Below are positions 23,780-36,669 of a DNA stretch of 64,000 nt, piece by piece; positions within the stretch are counted from its first letter, which is position 1, and each line of letters starts with the position of its first letter. A model generated the notes under the pieces. It saw only the letters and a program-made list of their open reading frames with translations, ran no database searches and was not told where the DNA came from. The translations under genes and the position numbers were made by a program. The stretch is from Eunapius fragilis (lineage: Eukaryota; Porifera; Demospongiae; Spongillida; Spongillidae), in contig OY811984.1 of NCBI GenBank assembly GCA_963681505.1, positions 3,008,358-3,072,357 of the forward strand, written 5' to 3'.

Positions 23780-24060
23780 ACAAGAAATAAAAACATTCTC
23801 TATACGAGAAGGTTGGTGGTATATAGGAATGAAAGGTGATGGTGGTGTAAAAAGCAAGGGAACAAGGTTTTCTGATTGAAAAGAAAAAATGAAAAAGACC
23901 AATATCAGCACCACATTAAATACGACAACATGCTCCTAATATAGGTCTATTTCATTTCCTTTTCAATCAGAAGCCTTGTTCCCTTGCTTTTTACACCACC
24001 ATCACCGTTGATTCTTATTTACCACCAACCTTCTCGTTAGAGAATGTTATTATTACTTGT
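23780..24060. mobile_element. Hairpin MITE
   Basis: Same family as 7385-7677. Arms run from 'acaagaaataaaaacattctct' to 'agagaatgttattattacttgt'. A central loop lies around 23920. Confidence 0.85.
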
Positions 24061-24133
24061 GTCACTAGAAATTGAGAATTGGGCGCTTGATTTATGAGAT
24101 ATCGAGTACCCTCTTCTCAATTTCTAGTGACAT
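24061..24133. repeat. Small hairpin
   Basis: 'gtcactagaaattgagaa' pairs with 'ttctcaatttctagtgac' around a 36-nt loop, immediately next to the MITE. It may be a very short independent element. Confidence 0.7.
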
Positions 24134-25807
24134 ACATCAAACAGTTTTTGCTGTGTAGATAAAATACTATCTGAGGCTATCCTAAAGTTGGGATATTAAA
24201 TTTGTTTCCAGTGTATTCAACGCCAATTGATTGTAACAGGCACTTGGAAACTTTACCTCCACTATTTCAGGTCTGAATACCTCAATCTGTTATTTGGAAT
24301 TGCTTACTAAATGAAGCAAAAACGTTTTCAATTCACTTACAGTGACAGCAATCTAAACACTTGGAACTGGTGACAAATGAGCAGTGAAGGCTTCTATCTG
24401 GTACAATTAATAGAGCCAGGAGGTTTACGGCATCTGCTGCTCAACCAAACCATCTCAACCCTGATAAATACCATTGGCTATCCACATTTAGGAGTGCCAC
24501 TACAAGGTTAACTTACTGATTACAATATTGTTTTACATACTGCAACTATTTTTCTAACTACTTTAGCTGGGGTATTACACATGAAAAGGATGCTAGAGAC
24601 CATTAACAACAATGTTTCTCTCAACACCGCGTGAGCCTTGGTGTACTAGACTGTGGCTTGCACAGCAACTCCTCATTTTCTCATCTGGGTGCATCTCCAA
24701 ATGGGATTGTTGCGAGTATTGTGGTAATGCATGGAGTTTTATAAATACAATGTCCATATAATGCTAGGAGCATTATGTATACAATGTGCAGAAACCCTCA
24801 AAAGAGTGCAGGATGAAAGACAGGTGGAAAGCCTAGGGAGTTGAGATTAACCAGAGAGAAATGGAGTGGAGAATAAAATGGCCTCGGTGTATAATGCGCT
24901 CCAGCTCTACATGGCCATATTTAAACCACATGTGGTAGGTCAGTACATTACACCAATGTATTTGTAAAGATCTAGGTCACAACACTTACATATTGGACAT
25001 TGGAAAGAAGAATAACTGAACATATATGTATTGTTTATAGATCAAACAGATGTGTCTTTTTAAATGGCAAAGTTTCGTTGCATTTATGTAGTTTCCCGTA
25101 CTCAATTTGAAAAGGATGCATGATATAATATATTCTAGATTAGTCTCGTGAAACCTTGACGGTGTTGCCACCTAAATTAGAACCAATGTTTAGAATTAAT
25201 ATCTTACTGAATAGCAAGTTTACATTTAGTTATTCCTTAACTGTCACAGTTTTATTGTGGTTGTGCATTGACTGCTGTGCACTAACGACGCTATAAATCT
25301 CTGGTTATACATACGCTAGCGTAACGAAAGAAGTATTTTGAACGACAGAAGTAAATTTAAGAACCTTTATTTGTTCCTACTAATGATTATAAAATTATAA
25401 TAATCTGTGCATCAAAAACTTCCTCTGTGCCTGTAAGTGCTGCTATACTGTACTCCATAAATTTTTAAAGATTGAAAGCCATGCCAACAGGAATTTTTTG
25501 TCGCTTATGAAACTGTGTCATGGCGACAATGTTTCCTAATTATATGCACACTATACAATTTCCAGCAAGAGATTTTTGGCTCTGATTTCACAACTTTTCA
25601 TCAAGACACCCATAACGGATCGTAAGATTTATTCCCTCTTTAAAACGTTCCCAAAAACTGCATGATTGAAATTCAAACACATAGAGGTATGACGTTCAAA
25701 CTAAAATTATACGTGGTGTCAATTTATGCAGGCAGTGCAGCATTAATGCTGTTAACCATTTCCTGATATTTACTACTAATGGAAACGAGTCATACTTACT
25801 GTATATA
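24134..25807. other. Non-coding stretch
   Basis: AT-rich and without recognisable coding. The part from about 25000 on is shared with 49180-49945. Confidence 0.5.
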
Positions 25808-26062
25808 ACAAGTGATTAAAAACTATCACTACGAGAAAGTTGGTGATATAGGTATAAATAGCAACAGGACAAAGTTTACGGCAGGGAAGGAAAAAAGAAG
25901 TAGACCTATATTAGCACATGCATGTCACATTTTTATAAATAGTGTGATAGTATAGGTCAATTTCCTTTTCCTTCCCTGTTATTTCTATGCTTTTTACACC
26001 ACTATAGCCTTTCATTTCTATACACCACCACCTTTCTTGTTAAGAAAGGTTTATAAACTTGT
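25808..26062. mobile_element. Hairpin MITE, degenerate
   Basis: Recognisable arms ('tacgagaaagttggtgatataggt' and the inverted 'tacaccaccacctttcttgtt') with many mismatches. The equivalent copy is at 49945-50195, so this insertion predates the segmental duplication. Confidence 0.75.
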
Positions 26063-26341
26063 ATATAGTGCGTTATAGTGCCCATGGCACTTGAAGGAAC
26101 ATTCTCATACCAACATCAGCCACAGTGATGCATTTTTTTAAGAGAACATTTTCTGGCTATAATTTTTCTAACTGCAAGTATGATAAGAGTCAGCAAACCA
26201 CCCAATCTATCAATAGATCATGTTAAACTAAAACAAAAACCATTTCAAGAATCTCATGCATCATTGTATCAACTTTATAAAAGTAGCATGTATTTGTATT
26301 TTATGTACATCATTGAGGTACCCCATCATTGCTGTTTCACC

Positions 26342-28524
26342 TCATTTGCCAGCTCTCAGTAGCAGTGACCTTTGACACTTCAAGCATGAGACACAGTGTT
26401 GCTTTAGCTCTCCAAATTGTATCACATAGAGGAGACTTACTGTTGGAAGGAGGCCCAACAGCACATAGGATAAGATACTTGTGCCAAAATGGTTCAATGA
26501 TTGATAAGCTTTCTTTTCACTGCCACAGTCTCTACTTGCACTAACACCTGCTGCTTCACAGGCAAAGTATGCCAATAGAGCATCAGAAAATGAGCTAATT
26601 GACCTAACATTTAAGACAAATGCTACCAAGCCCATTGATCCAAAGATGATGTAGTAGCCAAAGAGAATCTGTAGTTTTCTCTCCGCTGAACCAAAATGAA
26701 TTTGAGATTTGGATGTACTGCCATGCTAATGGAAAAGGGCTTGAGAATGTCATTGACATTTATAAGAATGAAATTACCTTTATAACCGTAACCATTACCA
26801 TGACTAGTAATGATATACCAGTAGCCATGATGACACTGATGGGGAGGGCAAGAGTGTAGTAAGCTGCTTCACTGCTTCTTGATACACAGACATCAGGAGG
26901 TTGACTGCTAATCACAAACCCCCCAGTTGAGAAACTAACAATGACAGGGATAACTGGAAATAACAAAGCCAGCAGTACAACCAACAAGTGGATTATCTTC
27001 TTCTTCTCATATAATTTCACATGGAAAGGAAATATTATTTTCAAAAATATTGCAGCCAGGTGACATATCCACCATATTGACAATTGGAGAATTGCATAGT
27101 AGTATACAGAACCTGAAACAGGTGATATATTTGTATATAACAGCAGCAATTCTTTTTTTAAACATGAGAATGGGCATTACAATCTTGTTAGCGCAAAAGA
27201 ATGAATTTAGAACATCACATTTCATGAGTTGTAACTATGTTTTAGTGAAGCAAGGATCAATCAACCACTAATTTCAATTATCCAATTTGTCTTAATTATG
27301 TTGTTTAAACAAATTCAATCGCAATTTTTTAAATATAATGCATGCTACATTAAGTTCTACCACAAACAGCAGCGAATAAAAATTTCCAAAAGCTTTTAGC
27401 CATCTTTACAGCAACAAATGCATTGTTTGATTTGGTCACAAAACTGGTAAAAATGCTGTATGAAACAACAGCGTCAAATTAAGAGTCCTTGTAGTAGGAA
27501 TAAGTATACAAAATGCCTTCTTGCTAGTTCACTTACCAATCAGTGAACAAAATACAGTTGCATTACTTAAAGCTTCAATCAAATTCTCTGAACTGCAGTG
27601 GAGTGTGGTTCGACCAGCAAACGATATGAGTATGAAAGTAGCTGGAGAAATAAAAAAATGTTCAACATAAATGCTGCAATAGTTACAGTCCATTTTAAGT
27701 AGTTCATGTATATTGTGATGAATTCATACCAAGAATTATCACAGTGAAACCCATATAAAATATTATAACAGCTGGAAATGAGAACCTGGGAAGAAATTTA
27801 AAAAATCAGTTAAAAGTTGCACAGAGAGTGCTGTAGTTAATTACATGTGTTTATGCCAAATGCAAGAGAACAATAAAACAAGGATTCCAGATCCAAGTCC
27901 TATGACCGCTGATAGGATAGCAAATATGTCCACTGCAAGCGATATTTCGTCATCATATTGCTTCCATTTTCCACATTGTGGTACACATGTTCCATTACTA
28001 AAGAAGAATGGGTCAGCGCAGATTGTCCGAGTTGAATTAGGAGACAGATTTGACCCGCCAATAACCTCTAAAGAAGCATTTTTAACAATAAAGTAGTAAC
28101 GGAACATGCAGGAGTTACCTTTGCAAACACCTTCTCTTGCAAGGGCAAGGCTTTCACATTTAGGAAGTTTCTCCTTTACACTTGAAATGGCTAATGCCTT
28201 TTGCCACTCATCTTTGCATACCACTGTGCTGATCTCAATACACCGATCTCTGCTAGGTCTGGTCACTGTTCCATTACCATCGCACAAAGGGAACAGGTAC
28301 AGACACATGAATGGTATTAAGGTTGATGTACACTTTTCTGTGGCATGAAGTAAGGGGAGGCCATTAATAATGATTTGAGCAAAGGTCTCAGTGACACTTT
28401 GATCAATATTTGCTGCAATCTTCACATTACTGTTATCCTGCTGAACTCCAGAGAGGCAATCTCTGGCTTTAACCAATGCATGTAGGCATGTTGGTTTTGA
28501 GTATGTGGCACAGCCAGTTGAATT
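26342..28524 (-). CDS. Frizzled-like receptor, copy A
   Basis: Seven-helix membrane receptor with an extracellular Frizzled-type cysteine-rich domain. Exons: 27845-28524, 27730-27785, 27537-27641, 26778-27112, 26342-26725, all with GT/AG introns in phase, about 519 residues without the signal exon. Exon 1 encodes the CRD (FMCLYLFPLCDGNG, RCIEISTVVCKDEW) and helix 1 (ISLAVDIFAILSAVIGLG). Exons 2 and 3 give helix 2 and a Cys-bearing loop. Exon 4 gives helix 3 (YYYAILQLSIWWICHL), 4 and 5. Exon 5 gives helix 6 (LQILFGYYIIFGSMGLVAF), helix 7 and a short tail ending LLLRAGK. Class F receptors bind Wnt-type ligands through the CRD. The KTxxxW motif used to recruit Dishevelled after helix 7 is not present, so signalling may differ. 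The first exon is not in this interval (see 30701-30916). Confidence 0.85.
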
Positions 28525-28627
28525 CTGCAGTGTGAAAAAAATTTATTTTTAATGTGTTTCTTGTCATTCGCAGTTCATTCTGAACTGCTGGTTTTGTGTT
28601 TGATACATTACAAACTGTTTTGCTAAT

Positions 28628-28663
<36 letters not shown>

Positions 28664-29096
28664 AAACTATACTTACGGTTCTTATGCCAGTAATAATCCC
28701 TACTTTGAACAAATGTTAACGCACTAATAGTTGAACACCAACCATCAAAAAAACTGACATACATTCTGTATATATTGGATCATTAAATTTAAGATCAGCA
28801 TCCAGAATTTAAAAAAAAATCCCTTGGTGTTTAATCTTGGTCTGCAGCCTTCTGAAAAATGCTGAAAAAAAAATTATGCATATACTGTAAAGTACGGCAT
28901 AAAAGCCTCGCCCCATCGATAAAATAAAATTTTTAAATGTCAGATTTTCGTTACCGCTAACGCGCGCTAGGTAATTTTTACAAAATCACATGAGCACCAT
29001 TTCATTTCCTGTGATATCGTTCACAGTTATAGATATACGAAACGCACGATCCATTTTTTCCCCCGCGCGGGTGTTAAAATGAGGTATTACTAATTA
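28525..29096. other. Spacer with poly-G tract
   Basis: Contains a long G homopolymer at about 28629-28661. Not matched by the other duplication copy. No gene seen. Confidence 0.5.
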
Positions 29097-29383
29097 TACA
29101 AGTAAAGAAAAACATTCTCTAATGAAAAAGTTGGTGTGATATGGGAATTGGAGGCAATGAGGTGAAAAAGAAAGGGAACAAGGTTTTGGAAAAAGAAAAA
29201 TGAGACAAAAATCCCATATTTAGCACATGTAAATGTAACAGGACCAAAAGAAGTGCTAAATATAGGATTTTCGTCTCATTTTTCTTTTCCTAAAACCTTG
29301 TTCCCATCCTTTTTACACCACCATTGCCTCCAATTCCTATACCTCACCACCTTTCTCGTTAGAGAATGTTTTTCTTTACTTGT
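29097..29383. mobile_element. Hairpin MITE
   Basis: Arms from 'acaagtaaagaaaaacattctct' to the complement, with 'ggaattggaggcaatg' inner arms. Closest to 52995 and 53938. Confidence 0.85.
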
Positions 29384-29496
29384 TTCCTCTATTTTAAATT
29401 TTATTGTCGATGATTTCTGCGAATACTGGCACAAGTGCTCACAAGTTATAGTATGAAGTAGCCTCTTTAATTGAAGAACTGGCACTTATGCAGCTT

Positions 29497-29527
<31 letters not shown>

Positions 29528-29569
29528 GCACTTCTATTACCGCTGCATAATTCTAATTATACGTGAGTG

Positions 29570-29983
29570 TTGCCATGGGAACGCTTCAATTTAGCAGTCC
29601 GCATTATGTAATGATTACGTATGTCAGTTCATGCTTTATCCATATATCTAATACCTGAAGATGTCTAGGCAGGAAATTCTAAAGCGATTGGTATAATTTG
29701 CGCTCTTTTAAACCATTCCTATCCCGAGTTATGCTCACCCGAGAAGAATTAGCAGACGATGACGGAGAAGAATTGGCCTGGGTACGAGGAAAAGCACGAG
29801 CTTTTCTGTTCTCTTAAAGCGAACAGTTTGGAGACTGGAACAAAACATTAAAATGACCTTCTTTGCCTTCTGGTTCGATAGCAACAACAAAGACTATCCG
29901 TTTCTTGGTACGCGAGTTATACTTATACGCCGGTCGCGTTTTTAAAAATGATTTCACGACCCGGGTCCTATATAGGAACTACT
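29570..29983. mobile_element. Single arm of a hairpin-ended element
   Basis: Matches 54228-54648, ending 'cctatataggaactact' where the terminal hairpin should begin, but the hairpin itself is cut off. A poly-C run at 29498-29525 lies just before it. The left arm present at 53317-53740 is missing here. Confidence 0.7.
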
Positions 29984-30496
29984 GTTTGACATGATCTGAC
30001 CTGGTAGCTGAGGTTATTTCATTCGACAACAAACCTTGTGTTATAGGTACAAGTAAATACAATATCATGCCTGGGGGCACTAATCGCATATGACCTGGTA
30101 GTTGAACTACGGTTAATGCATTTGACTGACCTTGTTCTATAGGTGCAAGTAAACATGAATTCATGCCAGAGAACTGAGCAGATCATTATTCGAGGGCTTT
30201 GGTTATACAGGTATCTGAGAAACATGTTATGCATGTATGCTGGCCCCACCATTCACGTTGACTTCTTTAATCTGATCCCAATGAAATCAGCTATAAGCTT
30301 GCAAGCATATCGCAATTGAACACATTTACTGGTTTTCAACACGATGTTGGGTGCAGCGAAGGTCAGATAATAGCTATACTTTATATAGCTCGCCATTAGA
30401 TTATAACTTGCGCATGCACTAACACGCAGGAAGCCTTAGGCTTGACATACTCTTATATAGGGTATACATGTTTACCGCATGCACCGCATGCGCGCG

Positions 30497-30527
<31 letters not shown>

Positions 30528-30700
30528 CACGCATGCACGCACGCACGCACGCACGCACATACACGCACACACACACAACACACGCACAACACACACACAT
30601 GTACACACATACATACACAGTCTATATGCATGTATAATGCATGTCAACCGATTAATTCATGCACGTGCACTTCTGAACTTCACACAGTATGACAATGTAC
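29984..30700. other. Spacer with tandem repeat and CA/CG microsatellite
   Basis: Two imperfect copies of about 90 bp around 'tgacctggtag(c/t)tga' lie at 29997-30180. A (CG)n/(CA)n tract lies at 30485-30605. No gene seen. Confidence 0.5.
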
Positions 30701-30916
30701 CTGCTGGGCCTTTGGTGCCATTTCACCACTCCGAGGAAGGAAATAGAACACCGATGGTAGCGACAGCAGTCCCCAGACGATTGTGATTATCGTCGTGGTC
30801 ACTAGAATCCCTATCCAAAGTTTCCACCTTAGTTTCACTAGCGCACCTGTTTAATACACGAACGGTTACTGAACGTATTAAAATTCCAGGAATTGCGGAG
30901 TCTCACAGAAGGACAT
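30701..30916 (-). CDS. Possible signal-anchor exons, maybe the start of the Frizzled-like gene
   Basis: A 10-nt first exon (30907-30916, ATG TCC TTC T) and a second exon (30701-30846) joined by a 60-nt intron (gtgaga...aaacag) keep frame. The second exon encodes LRWKLWIGILVTTTIITIVW, a clear hydrophobic segment, then LLSLPSVFYFLPRSGEMAPK, and ends at a donor (CAG/gtacat) in phase 0. The CRD exon of the receptor at 28524 begins in phase 0 on the same strand, so direct joining is possible across a 2.2 kb intron. This is a proposal from phase and topology; no motif proves it. It could equally belong to another gene. Confidence 0.35.
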
Positions 30917-31084
30917 ACTGTTCACAAACGTTCGATGGAGCAATAGCCGCGTGCAAAATTGTAATTGTTGTACCCAGACCCCACTTTAATATTATGCTCA
31001 TTAGCCGAATCCTCACTAAAGAATGAATGGGACAGTGTCCAGCAAAATCACCCATCTGTGTAGTTTTTCAAGTTTGGGTTTTCC

Positions 31085-32165
31085 GTGAACTCCATAGAGC
31101 ATCTATCAATGATTGAAAAATATGCATGTGGAGTCGCTCAAGGCCAAGACACCACTGTGATGAAACTGGTTAGTTATTGTTCATCTGGCTGGCCTGATAA
31201 ACACCAACTAACACCAGAAGTAAAACCATATTGGGAACATCGAGGAAAACTGACAGTCAACAGAGGACTTTTTTTGTTTGGGATAGAATAATTGTTCCCA
31301 AGTAATTACAGGCACATACATTAGAGAAGATTCACCAAGGTCATCAGGGAATTGAGCGTTGCCATCTCAGAGCATTGTCAGCGGTGTGGTGGCCCGGCCT
31401 GACAACAGATATTGAAACTATGGTTAAACAATGTCACACATGTGTTAAGCGAGCCAGACACAACAAGGAACCAATGATTGCAGTAGACACTCCTGAGTAC
31501 CCTTGGCAGAGGGTGGAAGCTGATTTGTTTGAACTGAACAGAATAAACTATTTAGTTGTTGTGGATTATTTCTCTCATTATTTCAGAGTTGTTAAGCTAA
31601 CTTCAACAGCCTTATGTGCAGTCATAGAGGCAATGAAAAATATTTTTTCCAGATATGGGATTCCGGAGACCCTAATAGGTGATAATGATCCCCAGTTTTC
31701 TGCGACAGAGATGAAGAATTTTTCTCATAGCTTCGGATTTCAGCATGTTACAAGCAGTCCTTATTACCCGCAAAGTAATGGGCAGGCAGTGAAAACTGTT
31801 CAAACAAGCCAAACGACTACTATATTAGCTATCTGCAGGAGATGACCTCAGGCTATATCCTTGTTGAATGATAGAACTATTCCATTGCCCTGGTGCAGGC
31901 TGAGTTCTGCAGAATTATTGGTGGGACGCAATTTACCGCAGCATCTCAATGATCTAGAGCCAAAATGGGACTTTATACAACACTTCAAAAGACAGAGTCA
32001 GAGATACAAAGGAAACAATTTTTGTACATCAGAGACCAGATTTTGAGAGTGGTCAACAACATGACACCAGAAATATTAGTAGTCGAGGTGAAGTCAAAGG
32101 TCTTGCTGAGACACAAAGGTCTTATATTTGGATACCCCTGCAGGAGAGCTGCGACGGAACAAATG
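31085..32165 (+). pseudogene. Gypsy integrase region, second family
   Basis: The C-terminal part of a gypsy polyprotein. A zinc-binding HQGHQGIERCHLRALS...KQCHTC is followed by the core WQRVEADLFELN (first Asp) and IGDNDPQFSATE (second Asp). Where the catalytic Glu is expected the sequence reads SNGQAVKTVQ, so the Glu is Val. A stop near 31303 and frameshifts near 31290, 31845 and 32040 break it. The 3' part has LPWCRLSSAELLVGRNLP and TPEILVVEVKSK. It differs from the gypsy family at 15262 and 45189. No LTRs seen. Confidence 0.85.
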
Positions 32166-34803
32166 TAATCTAACCCCAATTCCAGAGAAATTGTGTGGTA
32201 AGCAAAATGTTGAGCAGCCCATGCCCCAGCACACAAAAAACAAATGAAAGCAAAGATCAACCTGTTTCACCTAATACCGCTCCTCCAACTTTTCTATGCA
32301 GTCCCATTGCTACCCGTTCCCTAACAGGCACCAAGATACGACCACACGATTATTTTATTACTGACTGAGAGAGAAAGTTGAGACATGAAGTATATGTTAT
32401 TGTATGTGTACGTATTTATGATGCATATATGTATTTAGCGCATGCGCAGTTTTTTGGATTGAGATTACTTGTCTTGCAACAGTTGTTAGCCAGCAAAGTA
32501 TAATCATTAATGATTGCAAATAATTGGGTGCAAGTAGGGCGCTTACAATTAAAGGGAGAAAGGCGTTGTGCCCTTCCCTGCTTCTGCGACTGGGCCCCTT
32601 TCATCCTTTTTATTACTTATCATATTTTCATCACATGTGCGACGTTTTAAACATTGGTGGATGAGTTTAAAAACCCGAGCTGGTTTTATATAAGTATTTG
32701 CACTCATCCGTTCTATCATAGATTAATAACCTTATGGAACATTGCCCATCGATCATCCCACGCATGACGTAATTACTGATTGACCATAAATCTGCACTTA
32801 TCTTTCGCAAATCTGATCGCGCATTTTTGTCATCATACACGCTCCAATGCTTTTAAGAGATAGTTTAAAGAACTAACCACAAAGATAGAAAACCATCTAA
32901 GGAAATCATTATCGTATTGTCATACCTTGTGATCAGTGTTGCCGCGATTCTAATTGTATCGTCGATTACGAATTAATGCATCCTATTAGTATGCATCGTC
33001 GAGTCACTATATCGATGCTTATTCATGGCTCATTAAATCGTCGATACACGAGCTTAATCGACGATCTAATCGAAAATGGCTCCATAGGGCAGTGGTAATA
33101 GCAGTGTAAGGAATTTGTTTAGTAAACACTAAGCTGTAAACTTATAATGATTGCACTGCAACTGTAAACAGATGTATCATGCTGTAAAAACGGCTTCTTT
33201 GAACCATACAAAGTGCACGCGCGCACAAACCACGCATCCAAGAGTTGTTAACATTGATTTCTTATGATGAAGTTGTGACTTACAAAAGGTCTAATAAATC
33301 TGTTTTCTCGACCACGAAGAACATCCAGCAGAGAAAAAGAAGGTGGATTTTGCCCTGTCGTCTTATTTTTACGACACAATCGTGCAGTTTTAGCACGCTC
33401 GGATGGTGCCGATGAGGCTGAAATAATGGCAAGGTACTTGCGAGCCAGAGCAGCAACGTGTGTATGCAGCCTGATGTGTTGTCCACCACATCAGAGGTTT
33501 TTTTTCTGTCAGTTTCAGGTTCAAGGGAATGTACTATGTGCACATGTACACACTTTACGCACATGCACACCCATGCAAGCAAAACTGGCAAGCTGGTGGC
33601 AGCCTTGTGTACATAGTTGTTGTAAGCTTGTTACATGCATGGTCGTTACAACGTTGTTAACAAGGTTGTAACAACCATGGTAAATGATTGTCACTACCAT
33701 GTTTTGGACAGTCGGTTTCCAGCTTGTTACAACCTTTCACGAGGTTGAAGTCAGCCATATAAACCTTGTGGTGAAGATGTTAATTAATATGCATGCATGC
33801 AGTACACCACAAAACTGGGTAAAAATGATTTTTTAAAAAATGTGTAAAACATATTAAGAACGCAAAGACACAAATAGGGAACCTATTGCTGTTTTGCTTG
33901 TCATTGATAGATGTTATTATTCGACTCTACAACAAACTTGTATTGCAATAAAGATAAGGATGAAATGAATTCTTCTTAAGATTTGTTCTTACATACATGT
34001 ACACAAGCAGTGATTGTAGCCCTGTGGATTAGCCTGATGATGCCAGGATGGACACGGTAGTGGGTGACTTGTTGCTTTGATAGCTGAATTCAATCTGTAG
34101 ACTTGGATCCATTATTTCATTTTTACAAATGTGCAGCAATGTATGTACATACATGTACCTCAGTGCTGCATTTTCAAATTGTTTCTGAAGCTTAGTTGTA
34201 GTTGCATTTTGTCCACACTTAGATGTGACCAGTTAACTCTTTCAGGGGCGGAAGTCAATAATTGCGTTGGGCGGCCCGTTTTTGGGAAGTTATTAAAATA
34301 AATTTGTATTTAGCTATCGTGTGATCAGAGCGTGACAACTTTTGAATCGAAGGGGTTTGAATGGAGAATTTTCACCATCGGTGTCATCAGATAAACAGCA
34401 CCATGCACATGCGTGATAGACTGAATTGAAGAACAGTACAAAGTGACCATAAAAATTGGTATAATGGAGTTTCAGGCTGTTAACATAAATAATTAAAAAG
34501 AGCAGGTAAAAGCTGTTGTGTTATTCCATTATCTCTATGGATGACAATAATTGCAAATATACCCACCGGTTCCCCCCCCCTCCCCCCCCCCCCCCCCCCC
34601 CCCTCTTTTCATGGACAAGCTTCTATTTTGTTACCCCCACCCCCTCCCACACACACACACACACACACAGTACACTACCAATGGCCAGTGATAGCTATAG
34701 GAATCACCTGTGCTCTTCATTGTGGCTCCATCTGTTGTGATGGTTATTGAAGATGCCTGTGCAAGACTTTTCTTTCTTTAGCTGCATGGAAAGGTAATTA
34801 GAA
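32166..34803. other. Non-coding stretch with small repeats
   Basis: Includes a nested inverted motif around 'acaaggttgtaacaacc' (33610-33750), a run of short ATCG-rich inverted pieces (32940-33075), a poly-C tract at 34567-34603 and a CA microsatellite at 34650-34670. Short open frames at 33280-33591 lack any domain. Confidence 0.45.
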
Positions 34804-35303
34804 TCAGTTCAATAAAACTGATGAACCTACCAGGTCTTTCACCTCCTCATATTTAGTTTCAATTCTGTGTGGCAGTACAAGAACCTCGTGCGTGAGATTT
34901 TTGTCGAAAATACCCCACACAATGGCAATCACTGATAGGTCATTTGCTTTCTTCACGCTTTCCGCGCTCAAGTTAGGTGGTAAGCCAAAACATACCTCGG
35001 GGCCGCCTATGAGAGGCTTTGAAAGTTTTGGCCTGAAAAATCGTGCATCACACATCACCATGCAAGAAGGAATAGCAGCAAAATAATTTGACGACTTACA
35101 GCAAGCACAGTTTCTTTTGGATGTGTTGTTCCGCGTGCACGTAACACAACTTTATGACACAGTTTACTCTTGGCGGGAGGGAATCTTTCCTTCGCAGCAG
35201 GCTGCTGTTCTATTGTGAAGTGATTCCACACCCAGCTTTGCGCATTCCTTGTGGTCGTACTGCTACATGTATAACACTCACTATCCACACTCCATTCCGA
35301 CAT
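34804..35303 (-). CDS. Possible BED-type zinc-finger coding exons
   Basis: A frame starting at 35303 reads MSEWSVDSECYTC, then SWVWNHFTI and AKSKLCHKVVLRARGTT, the outline of a BED finger (W-x-HF ... C-x2-C ... G-T-T) found in hAT transposases and genes derived from them. The first zinc-binding Cys of the pair appears as Ser. A donor (GCT/gtaagt, intron start about 35100) and an acceptor (ttttcag near 35034) bound a 67-nt gap, but the downstream frame PKLSKPLIGGPEVCFGLPPN does not join in phase, so the model is incomplete. Either a decayed hAT gene or a wrongly joined exon pair. Confidence 0.4.
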
Positions 35304-36583
35304 TGTTAGTGAGTGTCGCTATGAATAAAAGAGGATCGTCGAGCCTGCCGATATCTAAATATAAACATGGCCGATTATCGATACCGGATGCGATACAGGA
35401 TATGCATCGACGCTCTCGAGATCGTTTCCGGATCCCGGCAACACTGCCGTTCAGCTGGATCCCTCTGTCGGAAGCGTGGAAGCCTTTGGTAGCTATACGT
35501 TCAAAACGCAATTTAAATTGCTATACAGTAGCGGCTCGCTAGAGTGGAAAATAGCAATGATTCAATGACCTCATAACGTTTACAGATCGCCTGCTTTAAA
35601 AACTGTGGTATCACTGATTAGGTTGTTCTTCTATTTAAGCGCGTGGCATACCCATGGCCCACTGTATCTTGTTTTGTCGCTTCACACATACGCACACCCA
35701 TTGCATTGCTAAACAACACACAAGGGCATACAAGTCAAGAAAATGAGATACAAACCACGCAGCGTATAACCAGCGCACGCACACGCACACACACATATAG
35801 ACGCACACGCTTCACCTTTTTCGTAGCAACAACACAGGTACATTGTTATCGAACTCGTGTCGATCAAAGCACTAGATAAGTAAAATCTAGCATTTGTGCA
35901 TGCGTTATTAATCAAAATGCGCATGACTTTGCACAGAGCTTCTGGAGTCATCTTAATAGTGTGTGTGTGTGTGTGTGTGCGTGTGTGTGGTGAGTGCTTG
36001 TTGTACATGTGAGTGTGTGGTGCATGTATGTGTAATGTGGGGCTGGGGACGAGACAATGGATTTCATATATACCGATGAAGAGCGAATGGTTGTGCATCA
36101 CCCTTCCAGCTTTGATAGGGCATGGGAAGCATATAACATGTTCAAAGGGGGCTTTGTCTAGGGTTAGCAGGTCAAGCCTGCCTCTCTGCCTAAACAACAT
36201 ATCCCCAAATTAGATTGTCTCTATCTGGTCCCAGGTATTGTATGCTACTACATGTCTATAAAAATGGACAGGTGTTCTTGGGAAAGCAACTATTCAGTCT
36301 CATAGCCTGCCTGTCGACGACCTGAATATTGCTGTATTAGCATTAGCACGGAATGAGCATTCATACAGCATTAACAAATGTAACAGTTAAGTATATTAAA
36401 TATTACTCTGCATTTCATCAATGGGAGAGGTGGGGTTGTATGACCATATGTGGAAGAGGAGTGTGAGGGGAGGGGAGAAGAGATGGAAGCAATCGTACAC
36501 TGTATGTTGTTGTACACACATACATGTAGGGTATCACACCCATACACTCAAAAACATGTATAACCAATACACAACATGTAAAT

Positions 36584-36669
<86 letters not shown>

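Larger units (their letters stand above)
23528..29570. repeat. Segmental duplication, copy A (with Frizzled-like gene)
   Basis: Matches about 48850-53310 in the same orientation, covering the LTR junction, non-coding DNA around 25000-26340, the whole Frizzled-like gene with introns, and (after an unmatched gap near 28.5-29.1 kb) the MITE and poly-C stretch at 29.1-29.57 kb. The stretch 23.7-25.0 kb is largely missing from copy B. Confidence 0.85.

Noticed and set aside
33280..33591. 103-codon minus-strand frame
   Set aside because: No domain, low-complexity start, no splice context that supports it.
36588..36669. Thr-His repeat frame at the CA microsatellite, and the Cys-Val frame opposite
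   Set aside because: Pure dinucleotide repeat. The same applies to 38118-38177 and 30480-30610.
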